DNA of 64,000 bases from Pseudomonas sp. KK4 (GCF_001984065.1 NZ_LYVP01000003.1:1-64000); one strand, 5' to 3'. Numbered from the stretch's first letter, positions 8,925 through 18,903 are shown. Numbers and translations: made by a program. Notes: generated by a model not told the origin, from the sequence alone.

Positions 8925-9017
8925 ATGTGGGAGCGGGCTTGCTCGCGAAATGGGTGTGTCAAACAACATAAATGTTGAATTTTAGACCGCTTTCGCGAGC
9001 AAGCCCGCTCCCACATT
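8925..9017. repeat. REP doublet (GGGAGCGGGCTTGCTCGCGA type)
   Basis: Inverted arms at about 8925-8949 and 8991-9016, between the end of plsB and the start of the YbaY-like gene. The ribosome binding site and any promoter for the lipoprotein must fit in the few bases between the REP and 8906, or transcription comes through the repeat. Confidence 0.9.
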
Positions 9018-9027
9018 GGGTTTTGCG

Positions 9028-11529
9028 TCAGGCCTCGGGGGATGCGGCGGGCTGATCCGCCGCATCTTCGCTGCAGTGCAACGCCACCTGGCGGATCGAC
9101 AAGCGAATCTCCGCCGGCAATACCCGTTTGGCTGCGCCTTCGGCCAGTTCGCCCAGCAGTTCGTGATAACCCAACTTGCCGGCCTCGTCGCGCTTGAGCA
9201 CCTCGAGATTGAGCATGGTCTGGATGAAATGGCGGAACAGGCTCTTGTCGAAGAACTCCGGTGCGTTCAGGCCATGCAGGATCGACAGGCGCTGGGCCAT
9301 GACCGTGCACAGGTCTTCCAGTTCTTCGGCGCTGATGCTGTTCTGCCCGCTGTTGAGCAGCAGGGAAACGGTCATGTAGAAGCGCTGCAGGGTTTGGGCG
9401 ATGCTTTTCGACAGCAGGGTCAACAGCACGAAATGCCGTGAGCTTGGCGCCGGACGCAGGTAGACGTCGTTCTCGAAGCGCAGCAGGCCCTGTTCGACGA
9501 ACGCCTCCAGCCATTGATCGATCACCCCGTCCAGCTCATCCAGCGACCAGCGAATGAACAGCTCCGACTGCAGGTACGGATACAGCGCCCGGGTGTAGCG
9601 CAGGATCTGCTCGCGGCTCATGCGCGAGGCGCTCTGGAAGAAGCTCGCCAGCAGCGACGGCAGGGCGAAGATGTGCAGCACGTTGTTGCGGTAGTAGGTC
9701 ATCAGGACGGCGTTCTGTTCGTCCAGATAGAGAATCTTGCCCAGGGCATCGCTCTGCTCGGACAGCAGGTCCATGTCCTTCACATGTTCGATCAGCGCGC
9801 GGCCGTCACCTTCCGGCAGCGTGGTGTGCGGCGAATAAGGGACTTTGCGCAGCAACGCCAGGTACAGGTCCAGCACGCGCGCCATGGCGCGATCGTCCAG
9901 GGCCAGGCGGCTGGTGGACAGCAGCGCCAGGGCCACCAGGTTGACCGGGTTGATCGCCGCCGCTTCGTTCAGGTGCTGGGCCACCTTGTCGCCCAGGCGA
10001 TTGGTGGTTTCGTTGAGCCAGGCCGGTTTGAACTGCGGGCCGAGTTCCTGTTTGCGCCAGTCCGGCTGTTCGCCGTCGAGGAATTGCGCCAGCTTGATCG
10101 GCTCACCGAAGTTCACCGCCACCTGGCCGAAGCGCTGCTTGAGGGCGCCGATGACTTTGAAAATGTCGAAGATCGATTCTTTCTTCTTGGTGGCGCCGCG
10201 CAGTTCGCCCAGATACGTGCGACCTTCCAGTACCCGCTCATAGCCGATGTACACCGGCACGAACACGATCGGCATCCGCGAGGAACGCAGGAAGCTGCGC
10301 AGGGTGATCGCCAGCATCCCGGTTTTCGGTTGCAGCATGCGCCCGGTGCGCGAACGGCCGCCCTCGACGAAGTACTCCACCGGGAAGCCCTTGGTGAACA
10401 GGGTGTGCAGGTATTCGTTGAACACCGAGGTATAGAGCGGGTTGCCCTTGAAGGTACGGCGCATGAAAAACGCGCCACCGCGACGCAGCAGGCCGCCGAT
10501 CACCGGCATGTTCAGGTTGATCCCGGCGGCAATGTGCGGCGGGGTCAGGCCGTTGCGGAACAGCAGGTAGGACAGCAGCAGGTAGTCGATGTGGCTGCGG
10601 TGGCAGGGCACGTAGATCACTTCGTGACCTTGGGCGACCTTTTGCACACCCTCGATGTTGTTGACCTTGATGCCGTCGTAGATCTTGTTCCAGAACCAGC
10701 TCAGCACCACTTCCAGGAAGCGGATGGCGGTGTAGGTGTAGTCCGAGGCGATCTCGTTGCCGTAGCGCAGGGCCTGGGCCTTGGCTTTTTCCGGGAAGAT
10801 CTTTTCGCGCTCGGCTTCGTCGAGGATCGCCTGCTTGACCAGGGGCTGATTGACCAGGCCCTTGACCAGGTTGCGACGGTGGGAAATGTCCGGGCCGATC
10901 ACCGCGGCTTTCAGGTTGCGAAAGTGCACCCGCAGGATGCGCTGGGCCATGCGCACGGTGCGCTCGTGGCCCTTGTTGTGCTCGATCAGCTCGCGCAGGT
11001 GGATCGGCGCGGAAAACTGCACCCGGGTCTTGCGCCCCAGCACGATGATGCTCAACAGGCGACGCAGGCGGCCGGTGACGGCCCAGCTGTCGGCGAACAG
11101 CAGCTTCCACGGGCTCGATTCACTGTCCGGCGACTGGCCCCAGAACACGCTGACCGGAATGATCTGCGCGTCTTCGGCGGCGTTCTGGCTCAGGGCGCTG
11201 ACCAGGCGGGTCAGGGTCGGCGGTGCGCCGCGTTTGTCCTGGCGGCCGAGCCAGTCCGGGTCCGGCGTGAGGTAGTAGAACGCGGCGGGTTCCAGCAGGT
11301 TGCCCACCGAGACCGGCAGCACCGGGCGCGGCAGGCCGGCCTTGGTGCATTCGGTGTCGACTACGGCCAGGTCGGTCAGGGAAGGGTTTTGCAGGACGTA
11401 GAACACCGGACGACTGCGGTCGAGGTTGAGGGTGAACGACGACTGGTTGATCGTCTCCGAGCGAACCCAGAGGTACAGCAGTCGGCGCAAGGTGCCAAAC
11501 ACAAGACGGCGGAGCGGGGAACGGGTCAT
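9028..11529 (-). CDS. plsB: Glycerol-3-phosphate 1-O-acyltransferase PlsB
   Basis: An 833-residue inner-membrane enzyme that acylates sn-glycerol 3-phosphate at position 1 with acyl-ACP or acyl-CoA, the first step of phospholipid synthesis. The acyltransferase block I HX4D is H310-RSHI-D315, followed downstream by the glycerol-phosphate-binding [11 protein letters not shown]. Both positions are within a few residues of the E. coli enzyme. The ATG at 11527-11529 ([12 protein letters not shown]) is preferred; a TTG 33 bases upstream is possible, but the family normally starts here. A small inverted repeat, CGAGCAAATGCTCG, lies just upstream of the gene. Confidence 0.96.
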   Translation of the reverse strand: MTRSPLRRLVFGTLRRLLYLWVRSETINQSSFTLNLDRSRPVFYVLQNPSLTDLAVVDTECTKAGLPRPVLPVSVGNLLEPAAFYYLTPDPDWLGRQDKRGAPPTLTRLVSALSQNAAEDAQIIPVSVFWGQSPDSESSPWKLLFADSWAVTGRLRRLLSIIVLGRKTRVQFSAPIHLRELIEHNKGHERTVRMAQRILRVHFRNLKAAVIGPDISHRRNLVKGLVNQPLVKQAILDEAEREKIFPEKAKAQALRYGNEIASDYTYTAIRFLEVVLSWFWNKIYDGIKVNNIEGVQKVAQGHEVIYVPCHRSHIDYLLLSYLLFRNGLTPPHIAAGINLNMPVIGGLLRRGGAFFMRRTFKGNPLYTSVFNEYLHTLFTKGFPVEYFVEGGRSRTGRMLQPKTGMLAITLRSFLRSSRMPIVFVPVYIGYERVLEGRTYLGELRGATKKKESIFDIFKVIGALKQRFGQVAVNFGEPIKLAQFLDGEQPDWRKQELGPQFKPAWLNETTNRLGDKVAQHLNEAAAINPVNLVALALLSTSRLALDDRAMARVLDLYLALLRKVPYSPHTTLPEGDGRALIEHVKDMDLLSEQSDALGKILYLDEQNAVLMTYYRNNVLHIFALPSLLASFFQSASRMSREQILRYTRALYPYLQSELFIRWSLDELDGVIDQWLEAFVEQGLLRFENDVYLRPAPSSRHFVLLTLLSKSIAQTLQRFYMTVSLLLNSGQNSISAEELEDLCTVMAQRLSILHGLNAPEFFDKSLFRHFIQTMLNLEVLKRDEAGKLGYHELLGELAEGAAKRVLPAEIRLSIRQVALHCSEDAADQPAASPEA

Positions 11530-11631
11530 ACGGCTTCTGCGTGAGTGAGTAAAACCGAGCAAATGCTCGGGCGGTCGATAGTGTGCCGGATTCGTCGAAA
11601 ATCGGCAAAAAAGCGCACAAGTAAACTCCTG

Positions 11632-11659
11632 TTGAGAGTTTTAGTGCCTGGCATATACT
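11632..11659 (+). promoter_or_regulatory. Putative sigma-70 promoter of the cold-shock gene
   Basis: TTGAGA at 11632-11637 and TATACT at 11654-11659 with a 16-bp spacer. Predicted start is near 11666, giving a leader of about 95 bases, in line with long cold-shock mRNA leaders. Confidence 0.5.
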
Positions 11660-11762
11660 CGGCGAGCCCGCACTGGCCATACAGTGGCACTTTACGTGCA
11701 AGCAAAATTCCGAGGCTTTCCCGCGAAAAGCCCGATCAATAATAAAAAAGGAGTATGAACAG

Positions 11763-11972
11763 ATGGCAACACGTGAAACCGGCAGCGTGAAGTGGTTCAA
11801 CGACGCCAAGGGCTACGGCTTTATCCAGCGCGAAGACGGGGTGGACGTGTTCGTGCACTACCGCGCGATTCGCGGTGAGGGGCACCGCTCGCTGACTGAA
11901 GGCCAGCAGGTCGAGTACGCGGTGGTGGAAGGGCAGAAGGGGTTGCAGGCTGAGGATGTTGTAGGTCTGTAA
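11763..11972 (+). CDS. Cold-shock domain protein (CspA family)
   Basis: A 69-residue single-stranded nucleic-acid-binding protein. RNP1 is KGYGFIQ (residues 20-26) and RNP2 is [23 protein letters not shown] is the family signature and the length is typical. The start has a strong AAAAAGGAG ribosome binding site. It stands alone between plsB (divergent) and a small minus-strand gene, ending at a REP doublet. Pseudomonas have several paralogues, so no specific csp name is given. Whether it is cold-induced cannot be told from sequence. Confidence 0.93.
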   Translation: MATRETGSVKWFNDAKGYGFIQREDGVDVFVHYRAIRGEGHRSLTEGQQVEYAVVEGQKGLQAEDVVGL

Positions 11973-11986
11973 TCACACAAAACCAC

Positions 11987-12076
11987 TGTGGGAGCGGGCT
12001 TGCTCGCCAAAGCGGTGTATCAGTCATATCAACGTTGACTGATACACCGCTTTCGCGAGCAAGCCCGCTCCCACAT
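11987..12076. repeat. REP doublet (GGGAGCGGGCTTGCTCGCGA type)
   Basis: Near-perfect inverted arms with a second, nested inverted repeat in the spacer (TATCAGTCA/TGACTGATA), so the whole 90 bases can form one long hairpin. It separates the convergent cold-shock gene and the small acidic protein gene. Confidence 0.92.
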
Positions 12077-12090
12077 TGGATCGACGTCGT

Positions 12091-12468
12091 TTATGCCGTT
12101 TTCCAGGTAATCTCTTCTTCACCATCGGAGCTGATGCGAATCCAGCGATCGGCCGTCTCCTCGCCTTCTTCCTCGACCCAACTGCCCGGTGCGCAACGCA
12201 CTTCGACGTTCAGTGCGGCAAATGCGGCGCGGGCGCAGGCGATGTCGTCTTCCCACGGGGTCTGGTCGCTTTCCAGGTACAGGCTGTTCCATTTTCCTAC
12301 AGCCTTGGGCAACCAGGTCACTGGCACGCTGCCGGCCTTGCACTTGTAGGTCTGGCCCTTCTGGACCCAGTCGGTGCACGGACCCAGCGCGGCGCCGAGC
12401 CAGGCGGCAACGGCCTTGTGGTCGACGTCGGCGTCTTTCAGGTAAATCTCGATATCGGGCTGGCGCAT
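12091..12468 (-). CDS. Small acidic protein of unknown function
   Basis: A 125-residue soluble protein with no signal or membrane segment; the C-terminal third is strongly acidic (WVEEEGEETADRW, SSDGEEEITW). The start at 12466-12468 follows GAGGACATCC. Three cysteines (CTDW, YKCKAG, VRCAPG) and several tryptophans are visible, but no metal-site spacing I recognise. It lies downstream of rlmA on the same strand after 82 bases. The same position next to rlmA and dapE is, to my knowledge, kept in P. aeruginosa, so the gene is probably real and conserved. I assign no function. Confidence 0.75.
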   Translation of the reverse strand: MRQPDIEIYLKDADVDHKAVAAWLGAALGPCTDWVQKGQTYKCKAGSVPVTWLPKAVGKWNSLYLESDQTPWEDDIACARAAFAALNVEVRCAPGSWVEEEGEETADRWIRISSDGEEEITWKTA

Positions 12469-12550
12469 GGATGTCCTCACTGCGTGTCTGAAAAATCCAT
12501 TCGCGGATTTAGCCGGTCTCAAGCAATGGCTCAAGACCAAAAAATTAAGG

Positions 12551-13360
12551 TTATTGAACAACGAAATAATCGTAGCGCATCGACACGGTGACCTCGAACG
12601 GCTCCGCCTGCTCGATGACCGCTGCCCGGCGCTCGGCACTGGCGCGCCAGCCATGGGGCGTCATCGCCAGCAGGTTCGCCCGGTCCTGGCCACTGACCAG
12701 CGTCAGCTTGAATTCCAACGTCTCGCTGTGCGCCAGCGCCATGCCTTCGGGCACCAAGGCCAGATGCTTGTCGTCGGTGTATTCGCGGACTTCGTCGTAC
12801 AGCCGCTCGCGCAATTCCATCAGATGGCCGCTGGTGGGGCCGACCTTCATCAGGCCGCCGCCGGGGCTGAGCAGGCGCTTGGCCTCCAGCCAGTCCAGCG
12901 GGCTGAAGACGCTGGCCAGGAACTGGCAACTGCCCGACGCCAGCGGCACCCTGGCCATGCTGGCGATCAACCAGGTCAACTGCGGATTGCGCTTGCAGGC
13001 GCGTTTGACGGCTTCCCGAGAGATGTCCAGGGCGTAGCCATCGGCATTGGGCAGAGCGTCAGCGATCTGCGCGGTGTAGTAACCCTCGCCACAACCGATG
13101 TCGACCCAGCGCGCCGGCGCATACTCGGCCGCCAGTTCCGCCAGGCGTTTGGCCACCGGCGCGTAATGGCCGGCGTTCAGAAAGTCGCGACGGGCTTCGA
13201 CCATCGCCTGGTTATCCCCAGGGTCACGGCTGTTCTTGTGCTGCACCGGCAGCAGGTTCAGGTAACCCTGGCGCGCGCGGTCGAAACGATGCCCGGCGGG
13301 GCAGGCCACGCCGTTGTCCACCGCATTGAGCGGCTCACTGCAAATCGGGCAAGCGAGCAT
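12551..13360 (-). CDS. rlmA: 23S rRNA (guanine745-N1)-methyltransferase RlmA
   Basis: A 269-residue SAM-dependent methyltransferase, the same length as E. coli RlmA (RrmA). The N-terminal zinc-finger ligands are visible in [11 protein letters not shown] and ACPAGHRF (CxxC...CxxxH). The SAM motif WVDIGCGEGYYTAQIADALP is near residue 85. It methylates N1 of G745 in helix 35 of 23S rRNA. Its ATG overlaps the dapE stop by one base (TGATG), so it is translationally coupled to dapE. A putative-methyltransferase label would also fit, but the zinc-finger plus methyltransferase layout is specific. Confidence 0.92.
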   Translation of the reverse strand: MLACPICSEPLNAVDNGVACPAGHRFDRARQGYLNLLPVQHKNSRDPGDNQAMVEARRDFLNAGHYAPVAKRLAELAAEYAPARWVDIGCGEGYYTAQIADALPNADGYALDISREAVKRACKRNPQLTWLIASMARVPLASGSCQFLASVFSPLDWLEAKRLLSPGGGLMKVGPTSGHLMELRERLYDEVREYTDDKHLALVPEGMALAHSETLEFKLTLVSGQDRANLLAMTPHGWRASAERRAAVIEQAEPFEVTVSMRYDYFVVQ

Positions 13361-14511
13361 CAGGCGAGCAACTTGATCAGGGTCTGGTAGTAGATTTCGG
13401 TCAGCACGTCGAGGTCCGCCGCCAGTACACGCTCGTTGACCTGGTGAATGGTGGCGTTGACCGGCCCCAGTTCGACCACCTGGGTGCCCATGGTCGCAAT
13501 GAAGCGCCCGTCAGAGGTGCCACCACTGGTGGACGCCTTGGTTTCGCGACCGGTGATGTCCTTGATGCTCGACGATACCGCGTCCAGCAACGCACCCGGT
13601 TCGGTGAGGAACGGCAGGCCGGACAGCGCCCAGTCGATGTGCCAGTCCAGGCCGTGCTTGTCGAGGATGTCGGCCACGCGCTTTTGCAGGCCTTCGACGG
13701 TGGACTCGGTGGAGAAACGGAAATTGAACACCGCCACCAGATCACCCGGGATCACGTTGGTCGCGCCGGTGCCGGAGTTGAGGTTGGAAATCTGGAAGCT
13801 GGTGGGCGGGAAGAAATCGTTGCCATGGTCCCAGTGCTCGGCGGCCAGTTCGGCCAGCGCCGGGGCGGCGAGGTGGATCGGATTTTTCGCCAGGTGCGGG
13901 TAGGCCACGTGGCCCTGCTTGCCGCGCACGGTCAGTTTGGCGCCCAGGGAACCGCGACGACCGTTCTTGACCACGTCACCGACCAGGGTGGTGCTCGACG
14001 GTTCGCCGACGATGCACCAGTCCAGCCGCTCGTTGCGTGCCGCCAGGCGCTCGACCACGGCCTTGGTGCCGTGGTGTGCCGGACCTTCTTCATCGCTGGT
14101 GATCAGGAACGCGACCTTGCCCTTGTGATCCGGGTAGTCGGCGACGAAACGCTCGGCGGCCACGGTCATGGACGCCAGGCTGCCCTTCATGTCCGCCGCA
14201 CCACGGCCGCAAAGCATGCCGTGCTCATCGATCACGGCGTTGAACGGGTCGATCTGCCAGGCGGCCACCGGGCCGGTGGGCACCACGTCGGTGTGGCCGG
14301 CGAAGCACAGCACCGGGCCGTCGTGCTTGCCGTGGGTGGCCCAGAAGTTATCCACATCTTCGATGCGCATCGGTTCCAGCGCAAAACCGGCATCGCCCAG
14401 GCGCTGCATCATCTGCTTCTGGCAATCGGCGTCGACCGGCGTTACGGACGGACGGCGGATCAGGTCGATGGCGAGTTGAAGGGTCGGCGAAAGGTCGGCG
14501 TGGGCCGTCAT
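13360..14511 (-). CDS. dapE: Succinyl-diaminopimelate desuccinylase DapE
   Basis: A 383-residue di-zinc M20-family enzyme that hydrolyses N-succinyl-L,L-diaminopimelate in lysine and peptidoglycan precursor synthesis. The first metal His is in GHTDVVPTG (H73, D75), the bridging Asp in [10 protein letters not shown] (D107) and the catalytic Glu pair in SDEEG (E141-E142); the dimerisation domain lies between about 180 and 295. Length is typical. It is coupled to rlmA by a one-base overlap. Upstream lies a REP doublet of the AGCCAGCCTGCTGGC class. Confidence 0.96.
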   Translation of the reverse strand: MTAHADLSPTLQLAIDLIRRPSVTPVDADCQKQMMQRLGDAGFALEPMRIEDVDNFWATHGKHDGPVLCFAGHTDVVPTGPVAAWQIDPFNAVIDEHGMLCGRGAADMKGSLASMTVAAERFVADYPDHKGKVAFLITSDEEGPAHHGTKAVVERLAARNERLDWCIVGEPSSTTLVGDVVKNGRRGSLGAKLTVRGKQGHVAYPHLAKNPIHLAAPALAELAAEHWDHGNDFFPPTSFQISNLNSGTGATNVIPGDLVAVFNFRFSTESTVEGLQKRVADILDKHGLDWHIDWALSGLPFLTEPGALLDAVSSSIKDITGRETKASTSGGTSDGRFIATMGTQVVELGPVNATIHQVNERVLAADLDVLTEIYYQTLIKLLA

Positions 14512-14549
14512 GGAAAACTCCGGAAACTTGAAATTGGGCGCGGACTGAA

Positions 14550-14640
14550 TGTGGGAGCCAGCCTGCTGGCGATGGCGGTGTGACAGTCAACATAAACTGT
14601 GATTGTTACATTGCCATCGCCAGCAGGCTGGCTCCCACAG
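14550..14640. repeat. REP doublet (GGGAGCCAGCCTGCTGGCGA type)
   Basis: Inverted arms GTGGGAGCCAGCCTGCTGGC and its complement, separated by about 45 bases that include an imperfect inverted repeat. It is the only copy of this sequence class in the window, between dapE and ndvB. Confidence 0.9.
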
Positions 14641-14730
14641 GGATGGATATCACGCCAAGCCCTGCAAAATGGCGGTTATCTTAAAGCAAAACGGCGACCA
14701 TTGGCCGCCGTTTAGTGCATCGGTGAAGAT

Positions 14731-17322
14731 TTAGACCGCTGGCGCCGTTTCGGTTTCGACCGCCGGTTTTGGCAGCGACGACAGGAACGCCATGATCAGC
14801 GCCGCCAGGTACGGCAGCGACTGCACCAGCAACATGGTCACCCAGAAGCGCATGTCGTTGCTCGGCATGCCGTTGACCAGGAAGATCCCCAGCGCCGCGC
14901 CCCACAGCAACAGCATGATGAACACCTCTTCCCGCGCTTCGGAAATCGCCACCCAGAAGCCGTGGTTATCGGCGTTCTTCGGTGTGCGGAAGAACGGAAT
15001 GCTGCTGGTGAAGAAGCCGTACAGCACCGCTTTGGCGATGGTGTGCGACAACGCCAGGCCCGCCAGTGCGGCGCAGAACGCATCCTTGAGGTTCACGCCC
15101 ACGGCGCGACGGTAGAGGAAGATGATCTTGCCGACCTTGAACACGAACAGCGCCAACGGCGGGATCGCGAAAATCAGCAGCGGCGGGTCGACCCGTTGCG
15201 GTACGATGATCATCGCCGCCGACCACAACAGCGCACCCACGGTGAAGAAAATGTTCATGCCGTCCGCGACCCACGGCAACCAACCCGCCAGGAAGTGGTA
15301 GCGCTGGCCGCGGGTCAGCTCGGTGTCCTTGCCGCGCAGCAGGCTGCGGGTGTGGCGCTTGATGATCTGAATTGCGCCATAGGCCCAACGGAAACGCTGC
15401 TTCTTGAAGTCGATGAAGGTGTCGGGCATCAGGCCCTTGCCGTAGCTGTCGTGGTAATACGCCGCCGACAGACCTTTCTCGAACACCCGCAGACCCAACT
15501 CGGCGTCTTCACAGATGCACCAGTCGGCCCAGCCCAGCTCTTCGAGCACCGAGCGACGGGTCATGGTCATGGTGCCGTGCTGGATGATCGCGTCGCGGTC
15601 GTTGCGGGTGACCATGCCGATGTGGAAGAAGCCTTTGTATTCGGCATAGCAGAGCTTCTTGAAGGTGCTTTCGTTCTGGTCGCGGTAATCCTGCGGCGAC
15701 TGCACCACGGCGATTTTCGGATCGGCGAAGTGCGGCACCATGTGCTTGAGCCAGTTGGGGTGCACGCAGTAGTCGGAGTCGATCACCGCGATCACTTCGG
15801 CATCCTTGGCAGTGTGCGGAATCAGGTAGTTCAGCGCGCCGCCCTTGAAACCGGCCAAAGGCGCGACGTGGAAGAACTTGAAGCGCGGGCCCAGGGTTTC
15901 GCAATAGTCGCGCACCGGCTCCCACACCGCCGGGTCCTTGGTGTTGTTGTCGATGATCAGGACTTCGAAATCCGGATAGTCGAGGTTGGCCAGCGCATTG
16001 AGGGTCTGTTTGACCATCTCCGGCGGCTCGTTGTAGCAGGGCACATGGATCGAGACTTTCGGGCGGTAGTTGGAATCGCCCACCACCGGCAAGAACTCTC
16101 GGCGACGCTTGTGAATCCACACCGCTTCGGCCAGTTCATGGGCCTCGGTGAGCAACACGATGAACACCCCGAGCGCGCCGAGCGCCAGCAGAATACCCAC
16201 CGTCAGGCTGAACCAGGTGCTGTATTGCAGGCTGTAGTCATAACCGATCCACACCAGCACCGAACCGCACAGGAACGCGATGAAGGTCAGGAAGGTACGG
16301 CCACGCTGGCGCAGGGCCGAGCCGTCGATCATCAGCAGGGTCAGCGACAGCAGCGCCAGCACCACGGAGCCGACGGCCAGCACGCGCCATTGCGGGATTG
16401 CGACCACCGGGCCTTCGAAGTTGAATTTCTGCTGACGGGCCGCGTTGAACACACCCCAGTAAGCGCCCACCGAACCTTCGTCACTGGCCTTCCATGGCTG
16501 GTCGAAGGCTTCGATCACGAAGTAGTTGAAGCCCTGGCGGTTGAGCTTGTTCACCAGCGTGCGCAGGTAGATCGCCTGATCGGCCGGCGACGCATCGGCG
16601 CCACCGCGCATGCGGCCGTTGCTCGGCCAGCCCACCTCGGACAGCAGCAGCGGTTTTTTCGGGAACAGTTTTTTCAGGTCGCGGGCGCGGTCGAGGACGA
16701 ACTGCTGGGCCTTGTCCACCGGGATGAACTCCCAGTAGGGCAGGATGTGCGCGGCGATCAGGTCGACGTGCTTGGCCAGTTCCGGGTGTTCTTCCCAGAC
16801 GTGCCACTGCTCGGACGTGGTCACCGGGACTTTCACGGCGGCGCGCACGCGGTCGAGGATCATGCTCAGTTCAGCGGCGCTGATTTCCTTGCGGAAGATC
16901 GCTTCGTTGCCGACCACCACCCGCACCACGCTGCGCGAGGTATTGGCGATTTCGATGGCGCGGGTGATTTCCCGCTCGTTGCGTTCCTGGTCCGGGCTGA
17001 TCCAGATCCCCAGTGTCACCCGCAGACCGAACTCTTCGGCCAGTTTCGGGATGTTCTGCAGCGTGCCGTCGACCGAGTAGATACGGATGTTGTCCGTCAG
17101 CTTGCTCATGATTTCCAGGTCGCGACGCATCTGGTCATCGGTCGGGTATTGGTCTTTCTGCGGGAATTGACCTTGCTGGAACGGCGAGTAGGAGAAGCCG
17201 GAGATCTGTTCAGGCCAGTTGGGAGCGGAAACCGGGCGATTGATCAGCGCCCAGAAGCCGGTAAACAAGGCAGCGATGGCAAGCACCACCACCAGGTTGA
17301 GTCCAAATTTACGCGATGACAT
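14731..17322 (-). CDS. ndvB: Fused GH17-like/GT2 glucan glucosyltransferase, NdvB-like
   Basis: An 863-residue inner-membrane protein for beta-glucan synthesis. After an N-terminal membrane segment (about 8-26) comes a GH17-like domain (about 35-300) with candidate catalytic glutamates in VVGNEAIFR (E140) and LLSEVGWPSNG (E229). Two or more membrane segments follow, then a family 2 glycosyltransferase (about 420-680) with D515/D517 in VIDSD, ED (605-606) and QRFRW (642-646). More membrane helices close the protein. In P. aeruginosa the homologue next to dapE, NdvB, makes periplasmic cyclic glucans tied to biofilm antibiotic tolerance. Start ATG 17320-17322 has no strong ribosome binding site. 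Confidence 0.88.
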   Translation of the reverse strand: MSSRKFGLNLVVVLAIAALFTGFWALINRPVSAPNWPEQISGFSYSPFQQGQFPQKDQYPTDDQMRRDLEIMSKLTDNIRIYSVDGTLQNIPKLAEEFGLRVTLGIWISPDQERNEREITRAIEIANTSRSVVRVVVGNEAIFRKEISAAELSMILDRVRAAVKVPVTTSEQWHVWEEHPELAKHVDLIAAHILPYWEFIPVDKAQQFVLDRARDLKKLFPKKPLLLSEVGWPSNGRMRGGADASPADQAIYLRTLVNKLNRQGFNYFVIEAFDQPWKASDEGSVGAYWGVFNAARQQKFNFEGPVVAIPQWRVLAVGSVVLALLSLTLLMIDGSALRQRGRTFLTFIAFLCGSVLVWIGYDYSLQYSTWFSLTVGILLALGALGVFIVLLTEAHELAEAVWIHKRRREFLPVVGDSNYRPKVSIHVPCYNEPPEMVKQTLNALANLDYPDFEVLIIDNNTKDPAVWEPVRDYCETLGPRFKFFHVAPLAGFKGGALNYLIPHTAKDAEVIAVIDSDYCVHPNWLKHMVPHFADPKIAVVQSPQDYRDQNESTFKKLCYAEYKGFFHIGMVTRNDRDAIIQHGTMTMTRRSVLEELGWADWCICEDAELGLRVFEKGLSAAYYHDSYGKGLMPDTFIDFKKQRFRWAYGAIQIIKRHTRSLLRGKDTELTRGQRYHFLAGWLPWVADGMNIFFTVGALLWSAAMIIVPQRVDPPLLIFAIPPLALFVFKVGKIIFLYRRAVGVNLKDAFCAALAGLALSHTIAKAVLYGFFTSSIPFFRTPKNADNHGFWVAISEAREEVFIMLLLWGAALGIFLVNGMPSNDMRFWVTMLLVQSLPYLAALIMAFLSSLPKPAVETETAPAV

Positions 17323-17465
17323 GGTTATTTCAGGTTCCAAAGGCTGTGGAACGAAGGAACGGTTGGCTACGGCCAAGGGGCGCGCATCCTACACCGGCAG
17401 TTCACTGGGCGTACAACTGACAGAGAAATGCTCGATATTGGGCAGTTAACTTTCACATAAGTTCT

Positions 17466-17500
17466 TACACTTGCAGCTTGAAGCTTAAAACTTGCGGCTG
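17466..17500. repeat. Copy of CTTGCAGCTTGAAGCT repeat
   Basis: Sequence in the ndvB-tcdA intergenic region whose complement (AGCTTCAAGCTGCAAG) recurs at 57331 within the adhC-fghA element. It is distinct from the REP family. Confidence 0.55.
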
Positions 17501-17539
17501 GGTCGTCCATAATGCGCGCCGGTTTTTGAGGTGGTGGTC

Positions 17540-18349
17540 ATGAGTACAGAAGATCCGCGGTTTGCAGGCATCGCCCGTTTGTATGGCGTCGAGGGGCTTG
17601 AGCGCCTGCGCGCGGCCCATGTGGCGATCGTCGGCGTCGGTGGCGTCGGTTCCTGGGCGGCGGAAGCCATGGCCCGTTGCGGTGTGGGCGAGATTTCCCT
17701 GTTCGACCTCGATGACGTTTGCGTCAGCAACGCCAATCGCCAGTTGCACGCGCTGGACAGCACCGTCGGCAAACCCAAGGTCGAGGTGATGGCTGAGCGC
17801 CTGCGCGGGATCAACCCCGATTGCACGGTGCACGCGGTGCCGGACTTCGTCACCCGCGAGACCATGGCCGAGTACATCACGCCGAACCTCGACTGCGTGA
17901 TCGACTGCATCGACAGCGTCAACGCCAAAGCGGCGCTGATCGCCTGGTGCAAGCGCCGCAAGATCCAGATCATCACCACCGGCGGCGCGGGCGGGCAGAT
18001 CGACCCGACGCTGATCCAGGTCTGCGACCTCAACCGCACCTTCAATGACCCATTGGCCTCGAAAGTGCGCTCCACCTTGCGCCGCGACTACGGCTTCTCC
18101 CGCACCGTGACCCGCCATTACAGCGTGCCGTGCGTGTTTTCCACCGAACAACTGCGCTACCCGAAACCCGATGGCAGCATTTGCCTGCAGAAGAGTTTTG
18201 TCGGCGATGGCGTGAAGCTCGACTGCGCCGGGGGCTTTGGCGCAGTGATGATGGTGACGGCGACCTTCGGCATGGTCGCCGCGACCAAGGCTGTGGATAA
18301 GATCGTAGCCGGAGTGCGGCGCCCCGCGGATCGGGTCAAGCCTGCATAG
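17540..18349 (+). CDS. tcdA: tRNA threonylcarbamoyladenosine dehydratase TcdA (CsdL)
   Basis: A 269-residue E1-like enzyme that converts t6A37 of ANN-decoding tRNAs to its cyclic form using ATP. The nucleotide-binding glycine loop is VAIVGVGGVGSW (residues 28-39), followed by the acidic DLDDVCVSNANRQ segment and GGAGGQIDPT. The adenylation-domain layout matches TcdA/CsdL rather than MoeB or ThiF: there is no zinc CxxC pair at the end. ATG 17540 follows GAGGTGG; an upstream in-frame GTG would add three residues. It converges on csdE-csdA, whose products supply sulfur relay for this modification in E. coli. Confidence 0.93.
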   Translation: MSTEDPRFAGIARLYGVEGLERLRAAHVAIVGVGGVGSWAAEAMARCGVGEISLFDLDDVCVSNANRQLHALDSTVGKPKVEVMAERLRGINPDCTVHAVPDFVTRETMAEYITPNLDCVIDCIDSVNAKAALIAWCKRRKIQIITTGGAGGQIDPTLIQVCDLNRTFNDPLASKVRSTLRRDYGFSRTVTRHYSVPCVFSTEQLRYPKPDGSICLQKSFVGDGVKLDCAGGFGAVMMVTATFGMVAATKAVDKIVAGVRRPADRVKPA

Positions 18350-18361
18350 CACTACCGCTGT

Positions 18362-18496
18362 TGTGGCGAGGGAGCTTGCTCCCGTCCGGCGGCGAAGCCG
18401 TCGCCAGGCCAGCTTGCGCGGTGTGCCAGGTAATAAAGTGGATCAATATACCGGGGCCGCTTCGCGCCCCAGCGGGAGCAAGCTCCCTCGCCACAG
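18362..18496. repeat. REP-like doublet (GTGGCGAGGGAGCTTGCTCCC type)
   Basis: Outer arms TGTGGCGAGGGAGCTTGCTC and its complement at 18476-18496, with about 90 bases between that carry further short palindromes (GGCGGCGAAGCCGTCG). It lies between convergent tcdA and csdE. Confidence 0.85.
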
Positions 18497-18498
18497 CA

Positions 18499-18903
18499 TC
18501 AACCAGCCAACTCATTCATTCGTTGCAGTACGGCATTCAGGCCATTACTGCGCGAGGGGGAGAGCTGCCGGCCAAGCCCCAACTGATTGAACCAGTCCGG
18601 CAAATTCACCTGCTGCAAGTCTGCGGCTGACAAGCCATTGACCCGCGCCAGCAGCAATGCCACCAGTCCGCGGATCAGCCGTGCATCGCTGTTGGCGCGG
18701 AACTGCCAGTGCCCATCGTGCAATTCGCCCACCAGCCACACCTGGCTCTCACAGCCATGCACACGGTTGGCCTCGACCTTATCCACATCGCTCAACGCCG
18801 GCAGGCGATCGCCCCATTGCATCAGCAGGCGAGCCCGTTGTTCCCAACCGGCTGCCGCCTGGAAGGTATCGAACGCGGTCACGGCATCGGCGGGCAGGTT
18901 CAT
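18499..18903 (-). CDS. csdE: SufE-family sulfur acceptor CsdE
   Basis: A 134-residue protein that takes persulfide sulfur from a cysteine desulfurase. The acceptor cysteine is Cys51 in NRVHGCESQVWL, a signature of the SufE/CsdE fold; length fits (about 135-147). The ATG overlaps the csdA stop in an ATGA arrangement, so it is coupled to its partner desulfurase. Being paired with csdA and not in a suf operon, the CsdE name is preferred over SufE. Confidence 0.9.
   Translation of the reverse strand: MNLPADAVTAFDTFQAAAGWEQRARLLMQWGDRLPALSDVDKVEANRVHGCESQVWLVGELHDGHWQFRANSDARLIRGLVALLLARVNGLSAADLQQVNLPDWFNQLGLGRQLSPSRSNGLNAVLQRMNELAG

Noticed and set aside
12035..12349. Short frames starting within REP doublets and encoding RASPLPH-like peptides
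   Set aside because: The recurring peptide is just the translated REP arm and appears beside many genes in this window.
9514..17319. Long plus-strand frames opposite plsB and ndvB
   Set aside because: Same bias effect; real minus-strand genes have complete motifs.
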